57,715 nt of DNA from Candidatus Elulimicrobium sp. Lineage in GTDB: Bacteria; Omnitrophota; Gorgyraeia; Zapsychrales; Fredricksoniimonadaceae. Positions 27,522 through 35,892 of this stretch are shown in pieces. The translations under genes were made by a program, and so were the position numbers. The stretch covers positions 1 to 57,715 of the forward strand of contig DYOU01000007.1 in the NCBI GenBank assembly GCA_020720365.1, given 5' to 3'. The stretch's first letter is position 1. Each line of letters starts with the position of its first letter. The notes under the pieces are model-generated. The model did not search any database and was not told the origin of the DNA. It was given only the letters and a program-made list of their open reading frames with translations.

Positions 27522-27788
27522 ATGTGTGTTTCTTTGGTTGTTGGTGGAGCTACTTTAGCGAAAGCTCAGGATGCGGCGGCTAAGGTGAAAGAGGGAATGG
27601 CGATGTTGAAGGAAAAGACATTAGCTGTTGGGGCTCCAAAGCTGGATGCGGATTCTCTGTATTTTGGTGATGTAGAGATGAATGGGAATTTTGACATTCT
27701 TGGAAGTCAGTATGAGGCTGGTTATGAGCCGATCAAGGATTCCAGCGATGCTGTGATTGGCGTGTTTTATGCTGGTTTTAAACTGTAA
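27522..27788 (+). CDS. Small secreted protein, start uncertain
   Basis: From the ATG at 27522 the product is 88 residues with a hydrophobic start ending in ATLAKAQ, a good signal-peptidase site. The start lacks the usual positive charge. Reading upstream in frame gives IVVLAG, a TAG at 27501 and then ATG-CGG-GTA-GGC at 27489. This would make a complete signal peptide if the TAG were a sense codon. The region just upstream has a tandem ATGGTGGT repeat. The gene may start at 27522 or be a recently damaged copy. The mature part is not a family I recognise. The 115 bases before this hold only a small GGGGC/GCCCC hairpin. Confidence 0.55.
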   Translation: MCVSLVVGGATLAKAQDAAAKVKEGMAMLKEKTLAVGAPKLDADSLYFGDVEMNGNFDILGSQYEAGYEPIKDSSDAVIGVFYAGFKL

Positions 27789-27830
27789 GAATTAGAAGAA
27801 ATTATTTTGTATTGTTATGGCAGGAGGTTT

Positions 27831-28739
27831 ATGGGGCATCATAGTCATCAACATGGAATAGTATCAGGAAAAGAAAGCCGATTGATTGTATCGATTATTC
27901 TTAATTTCTGTATTACAACGATTCAGGTGGTTGGAGGGATCCTTTCAGGCAGCCTTGCGCTTCTTTCCGATGCATTGCATAATTTCAGTGATGCCGTTTC
28001 GTTGGTGGTCAGTTTTATTGCGGTGCGATTGTCCAAACGTCTTCATACGGAAACGAGTACTTTTGGTTATAAAAGAGCCGAGATCCTGGCGGCTTTATTT
28101 AATGCAACAACGTTGATCATTGTGGCTTTCTTTCTCTTTAAAGAGGCGGTTTATCGCTTCAGCACTCCATCGGGTATTGATAGCCTCTTGATGATAGCGG
28201 TGGCGGGGATGGGTTTGGTGGTGAACGTTGTTTCGGCGATCCTTCTCAAAGGAGATTCCGGTCACGACATGAATATACGCTCGGCCTATAGGCATCTTTT
28301 TTCAGATGCACTGTCTTCCGCGGCTGTTATGGCGGGAGGTCTTTGTATCTTTTTATTCAAAGTTTACTGGATTGATCCTGTGCTGACGATTGGTATCGGC
28401 CTTTATGTGCTGAAAGGCGGTTTTGATCTGATCGGGGATAGTATCCATATATTGATGCAGAATACTCCCAAAGGCCTTGATGTTAAAGATATTCAAAGAG
28501 AGATAGAGCAGGTTGACGGGGTTAAGAGTATACATCATGTTCATGTCTGGGCCGTTACCGAGAGGGACATTTATTTTGAAGCTCATGTGAATTTGAAGGA
28601 TGATATGCGTTTGAGTGAAAGCGGGGAGGTAAAATCCAGGATAGAGGAAATTTTATTTCATTCATTTATGATCGGGCATGTCACTCTTCAGTTTGAATAT
28701 GAAGGATGTCTTGAAGATGGATTGATAAAAAATCATTAA
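27831..28739 (+). CDS. Cation diffusion facilitator transporter (CzcD/ZitB-like)
   Basis: An inner-membrane metal-proton antiporter of about 302 residues that exports Zn(II) or a related divalent ion. Six helices are present, with the paired metal sites SDALHNFSDAV (helix 2) and HLFSDALSSA (helix 5) and a C-terminal cytoplasmic domain containing HHVHVWAV. The N-terminus is His-rich (MGHHSHQHG). The ORF track starts at a TTG at 27807; AGGAGG at 27822-27827 sits just before the ATG at 27831. No metal regulator is next to it. Confidence 0.92.
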   Translation: MGHHSHQHGIVSGKESRLIVSIILNFCITTIQVVGGILSGSLALLSDALHNFSDAVSLVVSFIAVRLSKRLHTETSTFGYKRAEILAALFNATTLIIVAFFLFKEAVYRFSTPSGIDSLLMIAVAGMGLVVNVVSAILLKGDSGHDMNIRSAYRHLFSDALSSAAVMAGGLCIFLFKVYWIDPVLTIGIGLYVLKGGFDLIGDSIHILMQNTPKGLDVKDIQREIEQVDGVKSIHHVHVWAVTERDIYFEAHVNLKDDMRLSESGEVKSRIEEILFHSFMIGHVTLQFEYEGCLEDGLIKNH

Positions 28740-28794
28740 GTAAGAATTGTTAAAAAGTTCACAGGGATCTAGCGGTGTGATTAAAATTTATTAA

Positions 28795-28823
28795 TTTACA
28801 GTTCTTCTCTGTTAGCATAAACT
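28795..28823 (+). promoter_or_regulatory. Putative promoter of the PilZ gene
   Basis: TTTACA and TAAACT are 17 bases apart in the 127-base gap after the transporter gene. The predicted start is about 36 bases before the PilZ ATG. Confidence 0.4.
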
Positions 28824-28866
28824 ATAAGCTTCAGGAAATAATTATAATGTATATCAGAGGATCATT

Positions 28867-29214
28867 ATGGAAGAAAAACGAAAGAGCACGCGATATAAGA
28901 AGCCTTATATTGTCAAGTTTGGATTAAAGGATAACGTACATAAACCATTTGATGTGTCGCAATTGTATGATATCAGTAAAGGCGGGTTAAAATTTATTTC
29001 GCATCAGAATTATGGTTCAGGAACAAAGATTGTTTTTTATATCAGGTTTCCTTTCTTGTATCCTCATGAAACGATCGTGGAGGGTGAGATCGTCGCGAAT
29101 CAGGAAGCGTTCATGGGCAAGATGTATAAGATAGGAGCCAAGTTTGTGAATATTACAGCAGAGATCGCGGCTGTCCTGGAGCAGATGGATCAGATAAATC
29201 AGAAGAATCCATAA
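28867..29214 (+). CDS. PilZ-domain c-di-GMP-binding protein
   Basis: A 115-residue stand-alone PilZ domain. Near the N-terminus RKSTRYKKP supplies the RxxxR motif, and DISKGGLKF supplies the (D/N)xSxxG motif; together they form the c-di-GMP binding site. It should change partner contacts when c-di-GMP rises. A DUF748 protein gene starts 13 bases later. A second PilZ protein is encoded in the chemosensory operon at 48780, and a c-di-GMP riboswitch lies at 43998-44080. Confidence 0.88.
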   Translation: MEEKRKSTRYKKPYIVKFGLKDNVHKPFDVSQLYDISKGGLKFISHQNYGSGTKIVFYIRFPFLYPHETIVEGEIVANQEAFMGKMYKIGAKFVNITAEIAAVLEQMDQINQKNP

Positions 29215-29227
29215 GGGGTTCCACGTT

Positions 29228-30862
29228 ATGGTTAAAAGAATTTTTAGGTTGGTCCTCAAGATTATTTTGGGGACTTTTCTTTTTTACTTGTTTCTGGGGT
29301 TTATTGTGATCCCGATCGTCCTGAAATGGGGGATAGAGAGCCAGGCGTCCAAGATCCTGAAGGCGGTTGTTCTGGTGCGTTCGGTGAGTGTTAATCCGAT
29401 CATGTTGAGTGCCGGGATGAATGATTTTGAAGTTAAAGATGTAGACAAGCAGGTCCTGGTCGGTTTTGAAAAGTTAACATTTGATATCAGTTTTCTTTCT
29501 CTTTTTAAGAAAAGCTGTCGTATAGAATCTGTGCGGCTGGATGGATTAAGGGTGAATGTACGCTTGTTAGCAGGGAATCGGGTTAATTTAATGGATCTTG
29601 TTCCAGCGCCTTCATCCGCTCCTACGCTGCTTGAGCCGCAAGCAGTACCTTCCGGGGCTCTGGCTGATGCCTCGGAATGGCCGTTGGTTGTTGTGGATAG
29701 CGTATCGGTGAGACGCTCTCAGGTTTATTTTTCAGATGAAACGGTTACCCCTCGGTTTAAAACGACATTGGGAGATATTGATATTCAGTTGACGGGCCTG
29801 TCTACCGATCCTCAGAGCAGCTCAAAGCTTGTTTTTAAGGGAAAGCTGGATGAGAAAGGGTTGATCGCTCTTGAGGCCCAGATGAAGCCGTTCGCTCAGC
29901 CGCTTGATCTGGAGGCGGCGGTATCTTTAAATAATTATGCGTTAACAATATTGTCGCCTTATGTTGAGAAGTATACAGGCCGCAAGCTTGATGATGGCAA
30001 GTTTGATCTGAAGATGGATTATCGGATCGCTGGAAACAAGTTGACCGCTAGCCATAAGATTTTGATTCAGCATTTTACTTTTGGTCAGAAAATAGAAAGT
30101 AAAGATGCTCTTGTTCTGCCTTTCGGGCTTGCTTTGGCTTTACTGGAAGATTCGAATGGACAGATCAAGATTGCTTTGCCGGTGACGGGAGATATGTGTG
30201 ATCCGGAATTCAAATATTGGCCTTTGGTCGGACAAGTTGTAAAGAATTTCTTTTTTAAGGTTGTCACAAAGCCGTTTGCTTTTCTTGGATCGATGATGGG
30301 GAGTGAAAACGGTACGGATGAGCTGGGGTATGTTCGTTTTATTCCTGGCAGGGCAGATATGGCTGATGCGGAGGAAGAAAAATTGGTCACGATCGTGAAA
30401 GGGTTGAAAGAACGCCACAGGCTTCGCCTGCAAGTCCAAGGTAGTTATGATCCGGATACGGATTGGAAGGCGATCAAGGCCGCAACTTTGTTAAAAGATT
30501 ATAATGAGCTTAAACGAGAATCATCTGGTTCTGAAATGAACATCTATGAACAGTTGTATCAGCGGAGTTTTGGTGTCCGGGATCTTTGGGTAGTAACAAA
30601 GAAGTGCAAGCGTCGTGACGGCAGTTACGATGAGGAGAAAGTGGTAGAGGAGCTGAAGCGTCAGTTGATCGAGAATGCGCCTGCGGATCAAGCCGCCATG
30701 GAGGCTTTAGCGGCCGCGCGGGCCAAGCAGGTGTATGAGGCTGTCTTGTCTTTAGGGCTTGATCCTGAAAGGGTGAGTACCGCTCCTGGTCATGCTGTGC
30801 AAGGTAGTATGGGATTCGTGCCTTTGGAGTTCACCTTGACTGTTTTTGACAGTCAATCATGA
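29228..30862 (+). CDS. DUF748-family envelope protein (AsmA-like)
   Basis: A 544-residue protein with one N-terminal membrane helix (LFYLFLGFIVIPIVLKW) and a long periplasmic beta-rich region. LDGLRVNVRL and LPLVVVDSVSVRRSQVYFSDE-like strands and the late block LPFGLALALLEDSNGQIKIALPVTGDMCDPEF are typical of DUF748. Proteins of this type belong to the AsmA-like bridge family linked to phospholipid transport and outer-membrane homeostasis. The C-terminus (about 390-540) has an OmpA-like feel (RLRLQVQGSYDPDTDWKAIKAATLL). The next gene overlaps its stop by four bases. Confidence 0.8.
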   Translation: MVKRIFRLVLKIILGTFLFYLFLGFIVIPIVLKWGIESQASKILKAVVLVRSVSVNPIMLSAGMNDFEVKDVDKQVLVGFEKLTFDISFLSLFKKSCRIESVRLDGLRVNVRLLAGNRVNLMDLVPAPSSAPTLLEPQAVPSGALADASEWPLVVVDSVSVRRSQVYFSDETVTPRFKTTLGDIDIQLTGLSTDPQSSSKLVFKGKLDEKGLIALEAQMKPFAQPLDLEAAVSLNNYALTILSPYVEKYTGRKLDDGKFDLKMDYRIAGNKLTASHKILIQHFTFGQKIESKDALVLPFGLALALLEDSNGQIKIALPVTGDMCDPEFKYWPLVGQVVKNFFFKVVTKPFAFLGSMMGSENGTDELGYVRFIPGRADMADAEEEKLVTIVKGLKERHRLRLQVQGSYDPDTDWKAIKAATLLKDYNELKRESSGSEMNIYEQLYQRSFGVRDLWVVTKKCKRRDGSYDEEKVVEELKRQLIENAPADQAAMEALAAARAKQVYEAVLSLGLDPERVSTAPGHAVQGSMGFVPLEFTLTVFDSQS

Positions 30863-32076
30863 CCCGTCGCTCGCTGGCGGGGATATTCGGCGGAGGGTTG
30901 TTCGCCGTTGTTTTTCTTACAAGTTTTTTTCTGGCAGCCCAAAAGCCATTTTGGCTTGACGAACATTATTCATTGACCAAAGCCATTCTCGGGTATTCCT
31001 ATAGTCAAATTTGGCGGGGTCAATTGACAAAGGAGGGGAATAACTCGCCTTTCTTTTATGTGACTCAAAAATGGTTATGTGACCTTGTTTCGTATAGCCC
31101 TGCCAGCCTTCAGGCGTTAAAGGGCAGAGCCGTCCGGGCGAAAGAGCCAGGGACTTCCAGAGTTGTTAATGCCTGGATCTTTCCAGAAATTATTTTTTAT
31201 TATGATCCCTTCTCAACGTCTTATTTGCGTTTGATCTCTATTTTCTTTATGGCTTTAGCTCCTTCGGTATTGTTTTATTATTTTGCAAGGCGTTATTCTT
31301 TATGGTGGGGGAGTTATGCTTTTCTTCTATGCGTTTCTTCCTGGTTTTTCTGGTGGTATGGCCTTGAGGCAAGGCCGTATATTCATGTATTGGCCTTGAC
31401 TGTGTTGCAAATGATCCTTGCTCTGGAATTGCTGAGAGGTTCGTATCGAACAAAAATTTTATGGGTACTTTTGGGAGGGGTTAACATCCTGTTAGCCTTG
31501 ACAGCATCAACGAGTGCGATTCAGATCCTGGTGATAGCCTGTTTTCTGCTATGGGCCAAGCCTGCGTATTTGAGTTTTAGCAGGATGATAGTTGTGTTTA
31601 TCGTTCCGAGCTTGATCATTGTGTATTACTATTACTGGGTTATAAAGTTGAACTGCGGTTTTCATCAGCCTTTGCATAAATATTTTCTTGCAGTCATGCC
31701 GGTTGAGATACTGGCTATCATGGGGCTGTCAGCGTTGACGTTTCTTTGGGATCAAAAGCCTTTTTCAGAGGAGGATCTGACAGCGGGAGGCTTGTTAATG
31801 GTGACGGCAGGGATAGCGGCGTTGTATATGACTTGCCTGTTGTATTTTTATTTTGTTCAGCCTCCAGAGGGTAAGCGGTGGGCGTATTTTTATGAGCGTT
31901 ATCTTATTGCCCTGGTTCCTGTTGGGGTTATCGCCATGACAGTTTTGAGCCGGCAGTTGCTCCGGGTTGTCCGGTTGGGGTGGGTCCAGACGGGGTTGAT
32001 CGTTCTGTTTGTCTTGATCGTGATCGTGCGTTTATGGATTACGTATCAAAGAGTTCATTATTGGATTGGTTTCTGA
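30859..32076 (+). CDS. GT-C-type membrane glycosyltransferase
   Basis: A 405-residue polytopic membrane protein. Right after the first helix it has KPFWLDEHYSLTKAI, the acidic catalytic loop of GT39/ArnT-like enzymes, then NNSPFFYVTQKW, equivalent to the usual HPPLY-type loop. About ten further helices follow, with almost no C-terminal domain. It probably transfers a sugar from a lipid carrier to an envelope acceptor. The start overlaps the DUF748 stop by four bases, so it is co-translated with that gene. Confidence 0.7.
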   Translation: MTRRSLAGIFGGGLFAVVFLTSFFLAAQKPFWLDEHYSLTKAILGYSYSQIWRGQLTKEGNNSPFFYVTQKWLCDLVSYSPASLQALKGRAVRAKEPGTSRVVNAWIFPEIIFYYDPFSTSYLRLISIFFMALAPSVLFYYFARRYSLWWGSYAFLLCVSSWFFWWYGLEARPYIHVLALTVLQMILALELLRGSYRTKILWVLLGGVNILLALTASTSAIQILVIACFLLWAKPAYLSFSRMIVVFIVPSLIIVYYYYWVIKLNCGFHQPLHKYFLAVMPVEILAIMGLSALTFLWDQKPFSEEDLTAGGLLMVTAGIAALYMTCLLYFYFVQPPEGKRWAYFYERYLIALVPVGVIAMTVLSRQLLRVVRLGWVQTGLIVLFVLIVIVRLWITYQRVHYWIGF

Positions 32077-32203
32077 TATAACAGGAAGTGAGCGTGAGTC
32101 TATTGAGCAATTTATTTTAGAAAGATTAATCGTGATATCAACTTGCGATTATGATATATTCTCTCCTGTATTCTTGTTTTGAAAAAATGAAAGGGGAGAG
32201 TTT

Positions 32204-33247
32204 ATGATGGATATGTTGTCAGACTTTTTTAACTTGAGATGGGGGAATTTTAATATGGATAAGCGATCGGTTGTGGCAGTCGGGATGATCGGGGTCATGT
32301 TGGTGGCTTTCTGGATGTTTGTCGGAATTGTGGATATTAAACCAACAGAGGTTGGGGTGGAAGTTGACAAGGTTCAGGGGAGGGTCATTGAAATGCCCCG
32401 GGGTGTCGGGTATCAGATCTTTAACAAGGTATCGACGGATATTATTGTTTATCATGTGGCCGCCCGTTCTTTCCCCGGCGATGTCATGAAGAATGAGAAT
32501 TCGGATACGTATACGCTTGACCTGAAGACCAATGATGGGCAGAAGATCAAGGTTGATCTGACAGTTCTTTACGCGCTGAAAGCGAATGAAGTCCCTGCTT
32601 TGCATCAGTCGATCGGTTTTAATTATGAGGATCAGATCCTGTTGCCGCAGATCCGATCTGAAGCGCGGATCGCGATCGGCAGTTATGCCGCTGAGGAAAT
32701 TTATAGCGGTAAAGTACGTGATGTGATCCAGAAAGAGATCGCAACGCGTTTGCAAAATGCTGTGGCCAAGTTCCCTGCCATTCAAATTCAGGATGCCTTG
32801 ATCCGTGATTTTGCGTTCAGCGCGGAGTTTGAACGGGCGATTGAGCAGAAAAAGCTTGCGGCTCAGCAGGTAGAGATCAACAAGAATCGGGCGTTGGCTC
32901 AAGAGCAGGAAGCTAATCGTCAGGAAGCTGAAGCTCGTGGAGGAAAATTGAAAGCGATCCAGGAAGCCGAAGGCCGCGCGCAGTCGGCGAAGATCGAGGC
33001 GGATGCCGAGCGTTATAAATTGGAACAGGAAGCTACGGGTAAGCTGGCGATCTACAAAGCAGATGCCGAAGGCAAGCGGCTTCAGGCAGAAGCTTTAGGC
33101 GGCGGACAGAATGTAGTGGCGTTAAAGTTCGCAGAGAATATTCCGGATAAATTTCGTGTATTCGCTATTCCCGTTGGACAAAATTCAACCAGCTTAATGG
33201 ACCTGAACGGGATGTTTAAGGGCATGTTCTCAGGGGCGCAGGAATAA
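32204..33247 (+). CDS. Prohibitin-like SPFH-domain membrane protein
   Basis: A 347-residue protein. After a cytoplasmic stretch there is a single helix (SVVAVGMIGVMLVAFWMFVGIV, about 24-45). The SPFH domain follows (PTEVGVEVDKVQGRV to IQDALIRDFAFSAEFERAIEQK). A long Ala/Glu-rich coiled coil (about 215-300, QEANRQEAEARGGKLKAIQEAEGRAQ) leads to a hydrophobic end. It should assemble into ring-like scaffolds in the membrane, as prohibitin and HflK/C do. A 33-residue membrane peptide gene begins nine bases after its stop and may be its partner. Confidence 0.85.
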   Translation: MMDMLSDFFNLRWGNFNMDKRSVVAVGMIGVMLVAFWMFVGIVDIKPTEVGVEVDKVQGRVIEMPRGVGYQIFNKVSTDIIVYHVAARSFPGDVMKNENSDTYTLDLKTNDGQKIKVDLTVLYALKANEVPALHQSIGFNYEDQILLPQIRSEARIAIGSYAAEEIYSGKVRDVIQKEIATRLQNAVAKFPAIQIQDALIRDFAFSAEFERAIEQKKLAAQQVEINKNRALAQEQEANRQEAEARGGKLKAIQEAEGRAQSAKIEADAERYKLEQEATGKLAIYKADAEGKRLQAEALGGGQNVVALKFAENIPDKFRVFAIPVGQNSTSLMDLNGMFKGMFSGAQE

Positions 33248-33256
33248 GGAGGGGAT

Positions 33257-33358
33257 ATGATAGCATTTTTGGAAACGGCTGTTCTGATCCAGGCGATCAT
33301 TATTGGGTTCTTGTTATTTAAAGTCCTGGATCTGCAGAAGAAGAAAGACGAGCAGTAA
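33257..33358 (+). CDS. 33-residue membrane peptide
   Basis: Not in the ORF track. A reading frame from the ATG at 33257 to TAA at 33356-33358 encodes 33 residues: a single membrane helix (TAVLIQAIIIGFLLFKVL) followed by the charged tail DLQKKKDEQ. AGGAGGGG lies directly upstream at good spacing. It is set between the SPFH gene (gap nine bases) and the methyltransferase gene (gap five bases). That makes chance unlikely. A regulator or stabiliser of the SPFH complex is possible, but this is inference. Confidence 0.65.
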   Translation: MIAFLETAVLIQAIIIGFLLFKVLDLQKKKDEQ

Positions 33359-33363
33359 TTGTA

Positions 33364-34083
33364 ATGTCAGCACCGATCGTGTGGGATGAGCAGGGCATGC
33401 CTCATTCGGTTGCGTTTGACGACAAATATTTTTGCAAGGATAGTGGTTATGAAGAGGCCATTTATGTGGCCTGTCAGGGGAATCATTTACGTGAGCGTTT
33501 TTCCGGGCTTGATCCGGATGTGCGGGGAATATTTACAATAATCGAGACCGGTTTTGGGACTGGTCTCGATTTTTGTTGTGTATGGCAGTTATGGGATGAA
33601 TGTGCCCCGAAAACATGGGGCCTTCATTTTATATCTGTTGAATTCGCCCCTCTCTCGGCAGAAGATATGGCTCGGGCATTAAGTCTTTGGGCCTGCCTGT
33701 CCCCGTATAAAGAAAAATTGCTTCAGGAGTATAGATCGGCATCAGGAGGGATCGGAGAATTTTCTTTCGAGGCCGGCCGCGTGCGGTTAACGTTGGTTTT
33801 TGAACATGTTATAGATGCGTTGAGAATAATCCGGGATAGAGGTTTCTCGCCCGACGGAGCAGATGCCTTGCTGCTAGATGGCTTTGCTCCCTCCAAGAAT
33901 CCGGAGATGTGGTCGGATGCTGTATTCGCAGGAGTACGGGCATTGAGCCGGCCGGGCACAACATTGTCAACATTTACGGTCGCTGGCTTTGTCCGCCGCG
34001 GCCTTGCGGCTCAGGGCTTTGAAGTGACGAGGATCACGGGCCATGGGGTAAAGAAGAATGTTTTAACAGGGGTTCTGGTATAA
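33364..34083 (+). CDS. mnmD: MnmD-like tRNA methyltransferase (MnmC N-terminal-type domain)
   Basis: A 239-residue SAM-dependent methyltransferase that matches the methyltransferase half of MnmC. It finishes mnm5s2U at tRNA wobble position 34. The N-terminal VWDEQGMPHSVAFDDKYFCKDSGYEEA is characteristic, as are ETGFGTGLDF (SAM loop) and LLLDGFAPSKNPEMWSDAVF (active-site motif). The C-terminal LSTFTVAGFVRRGLAAQGFEV also fits. There is no FAD oxidase domain, so it is the stand-alone form. It starts five bases after the small membrane peptide gene. Confidence 0.85.
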   Translation: MSAPIVWDEQGMPHSVAFDDKYFCKDSGYEEAIYVACQGNHLRERFSGLDPDVRGIFTIIETGFGTGLDFCCVWQLWDECAPKTWGLHFISVEFAPLSAEDMARALSLWACLSPYKEKLLQEYRSASGGIGEFSFEAGRVRLTLVFEHVIDALRIIRDRGFSPDGADALLLDGFAPSKNPEMWSDAVFAGVRALSRPGTTLSTFTVAGFVRRGLAAQGFEVTRITGHGVKKNVLTGVLV

Positions 34084-34118
34084 AATTCTTTTATCATGAC
34101 CCAGGGGCATTGTAACGT

Positions 34119-35852
34119 ATGAAACATGTGAAAGAAAATCAACTTGGGAGTTTAATGTTTTTAGCAGGGATCGCCGGTATTGTTTTATTAAGGCTGGTGA
34201 TATGGAAGTTTTTTTCAGGTGCCGAGACAATGGTTAAGGAGGACCTGAGCAATCTGATCGTGGCTTTCTTACAATTTTCGGCGGCGGCAGGTTTTATTGT
34301 TTACGCCTATCGACAACGCAGGGGTGTGTGGACGACCGGATTTGAATGGCCGTTGGGTTTGATGGCGGCGGCTTCTTTAGGGACTTTTTTTTATACATTA
34401 GATTTCTCGATGTCGCTGCGTTGGTGGCTTGCCTTGGCAGGAAGTATGGCGATGTTTTATGTATTGACACATACGTTGCAGGATCTTCAGCGGGTTAAAT
34501 GGTTCTTGTATTTTATTCTGGCCTGTGCCTGTCTGACGGCTTTCTTAGGTATTCAGGAGTTTTTTATGTTGTCTGCCCGCCAGCCTCAGCCTGGAGATGT
34601 GGATATAGCCAAGTACAATACCAGTTTTTATTATATTCTTGTTAATCGTCGGGTAACTTCTTTTCTGGGATGGCCGAACTCATTGGCGGGATATTTGTTG
34701 TTGATCTTTCCTTTTGCGGGCCTTTCTATTTTTATGGTTCGTCAGGTGTGGTTGAAATGTTTGCTGGGGGTGATATTTGCGGTTCTGGCAGGTGGCTTGC
34801 TGGTGACTTTTTCTTTTCTGGGGTGGCTGAGCCTCTTGTGTTCAACAGTGATTATTCTTCCGCTTGTCTTCAAGCGTCTTTTACCTCAAATGAATACGCA
34901 TTTAAAGGCTGTAGCGGTTGTTTTCGTTGGTATTCTGGCGATTTCTTTTCTGCTGGTTATTCTTCGTAAGGATTTCGCGGGGTCAATGCAGCCACGGATA
35001 GAATATTATATTCAGGCATGGGAATTGTTGAAGGCACAGCCTTGGGTTGGGTATGGATATGGGGCTTTTGGTATTGCGGCAAGGCCTATGGTGGAAACAG
35101 TGAATGGTTTTACCAATTATGTTCATAATTCTTTTTTGCAATGGTGGGTTGAGTGCGGGCTCCTTGGTCTGGCAGGTATTCTTTCTTTGATAGGCGTTTA
35201 CATTACCGCGGCACGCAGGATCCTTTTGCATTTTAAAGAAGGGGAAGGTAGTTTTGTTGCGATCGCGGTGGTATGGGGGATGTCGGCATTCCTGGTGGAT
35301 AATTTATTCAGTTTCACATTTATCAAACCTAATATTGCCGTGCATGGCTGGGCCATGATGGCGGTCTTTGCGGCGCTTTACCGGCAAACCTTGAAGCCGT
35401 CAGCGGGAGCTTTAGGGATTATTTCCGCAGGAGTTGGGTTTTCTTTGTGCATTGTTTCATTACTTGTGACCGGGGTTTTGATGGCGGCGCTTTTTTTTCT
35501 GCATTATGGAATGACCTCATTTCGAAACGGAGATATTGATGCGGCAGGCCGTGCCTTTGTGAGTGGTTCGTTGATCGACCGCTGGTCGTCTGCATATCCT
35601 TCAGCCGCGGGAGATGCCGCGATCAGGGTCTATCAGATGAGTGGAAGAGAATCGCATCTTCGTCTGGCAGAAGAGAATTTTCTGGAAGCCGTCCGCCGAG
35701 AGCCTTTGCAGTATGGTCCGCATCTTGTGCTGAGCCGTATTTATACGGCTTTAGGAGAGACAGATAAGGCATTAGCGTATGCGCGTGAATCCAAACGGTT
35801 ATCGCCGTATGAATATAACCGGGATATGTCACTGATCATGCCAAAGCACTGA
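34119..35852 (+). CDS. O-antigen ligase-like membrane protein (Wzy_C family)
   Basis: A 577-residue protein with about twelve membrane helices. A conserved periplasmic loop (PWVGYGYGAFG ... YVHNSFLQWWVECGLLG, about 310-355) is the WaaL/Wzy signature. The last 100 residues form a soluble TPR-like tail (RLAEENFLEAVRREPLQYGPHLVLSRIYTALGETDKALAYARES). This group joins polysaccharide or O-antigen chains to lipid A or to proteins (PglL-like). Which one cannot be decided here. The gene begins 35 bases after mnmD. Confidence 0.8.
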   Translation: MKHVKENQLGSLMFLAGIAGIVLLRLVIWKFFSGAETMVKEDLSNLIVAFLQFSAAAGFIVYAYRQRRGVWTTGFEWPLGLMAAASLGTFFYTLDFSMSLRWWLALAGSMAMFYVLTHTLQDLQRVKWFLYFILACACLTAFLGIQEFFMLSARQPQPGDVDIAKYNTSFYYILVNRRVTSFLGWPNSLAGYLLLIFPFAGLSIFMVRQVWLKCLLGVIFAVLAGGLLVTFSFLGWLSLLCSTVIILPLVFKRLLPQMNTHLKAVAVVFVGILAISFLLVILRKDFAGSMQPRIEYYIQAWELLKAQPWVGYGYGAFGIAARPMVETVNGFTNYVHNSFLQWWVECGLLGLAGILSLIGVYITAARRILLHFKEGEGSFVAIAVVWGMSAFLVDNLFSFTFIKPNIAVHGWAMMAVFAALYRQTLKPSAGALGIISAGVGFSLCIVSLLVTGVLMAALFFLHYGMTSFRNGDIDAAGRAFVSGSLIDRWSSAYPSAAGDAAIRVYQMSGRESHLRLAEENFLEAVRREPLQYGPHLVLSRIYTALGETDKALAYARESKRLSPYEYNRDMSLIMPKH

Positions 35853-35892
35853 CTCTTGCCTTTTTTCGTTTCATAGTTAATACTTTATTATT

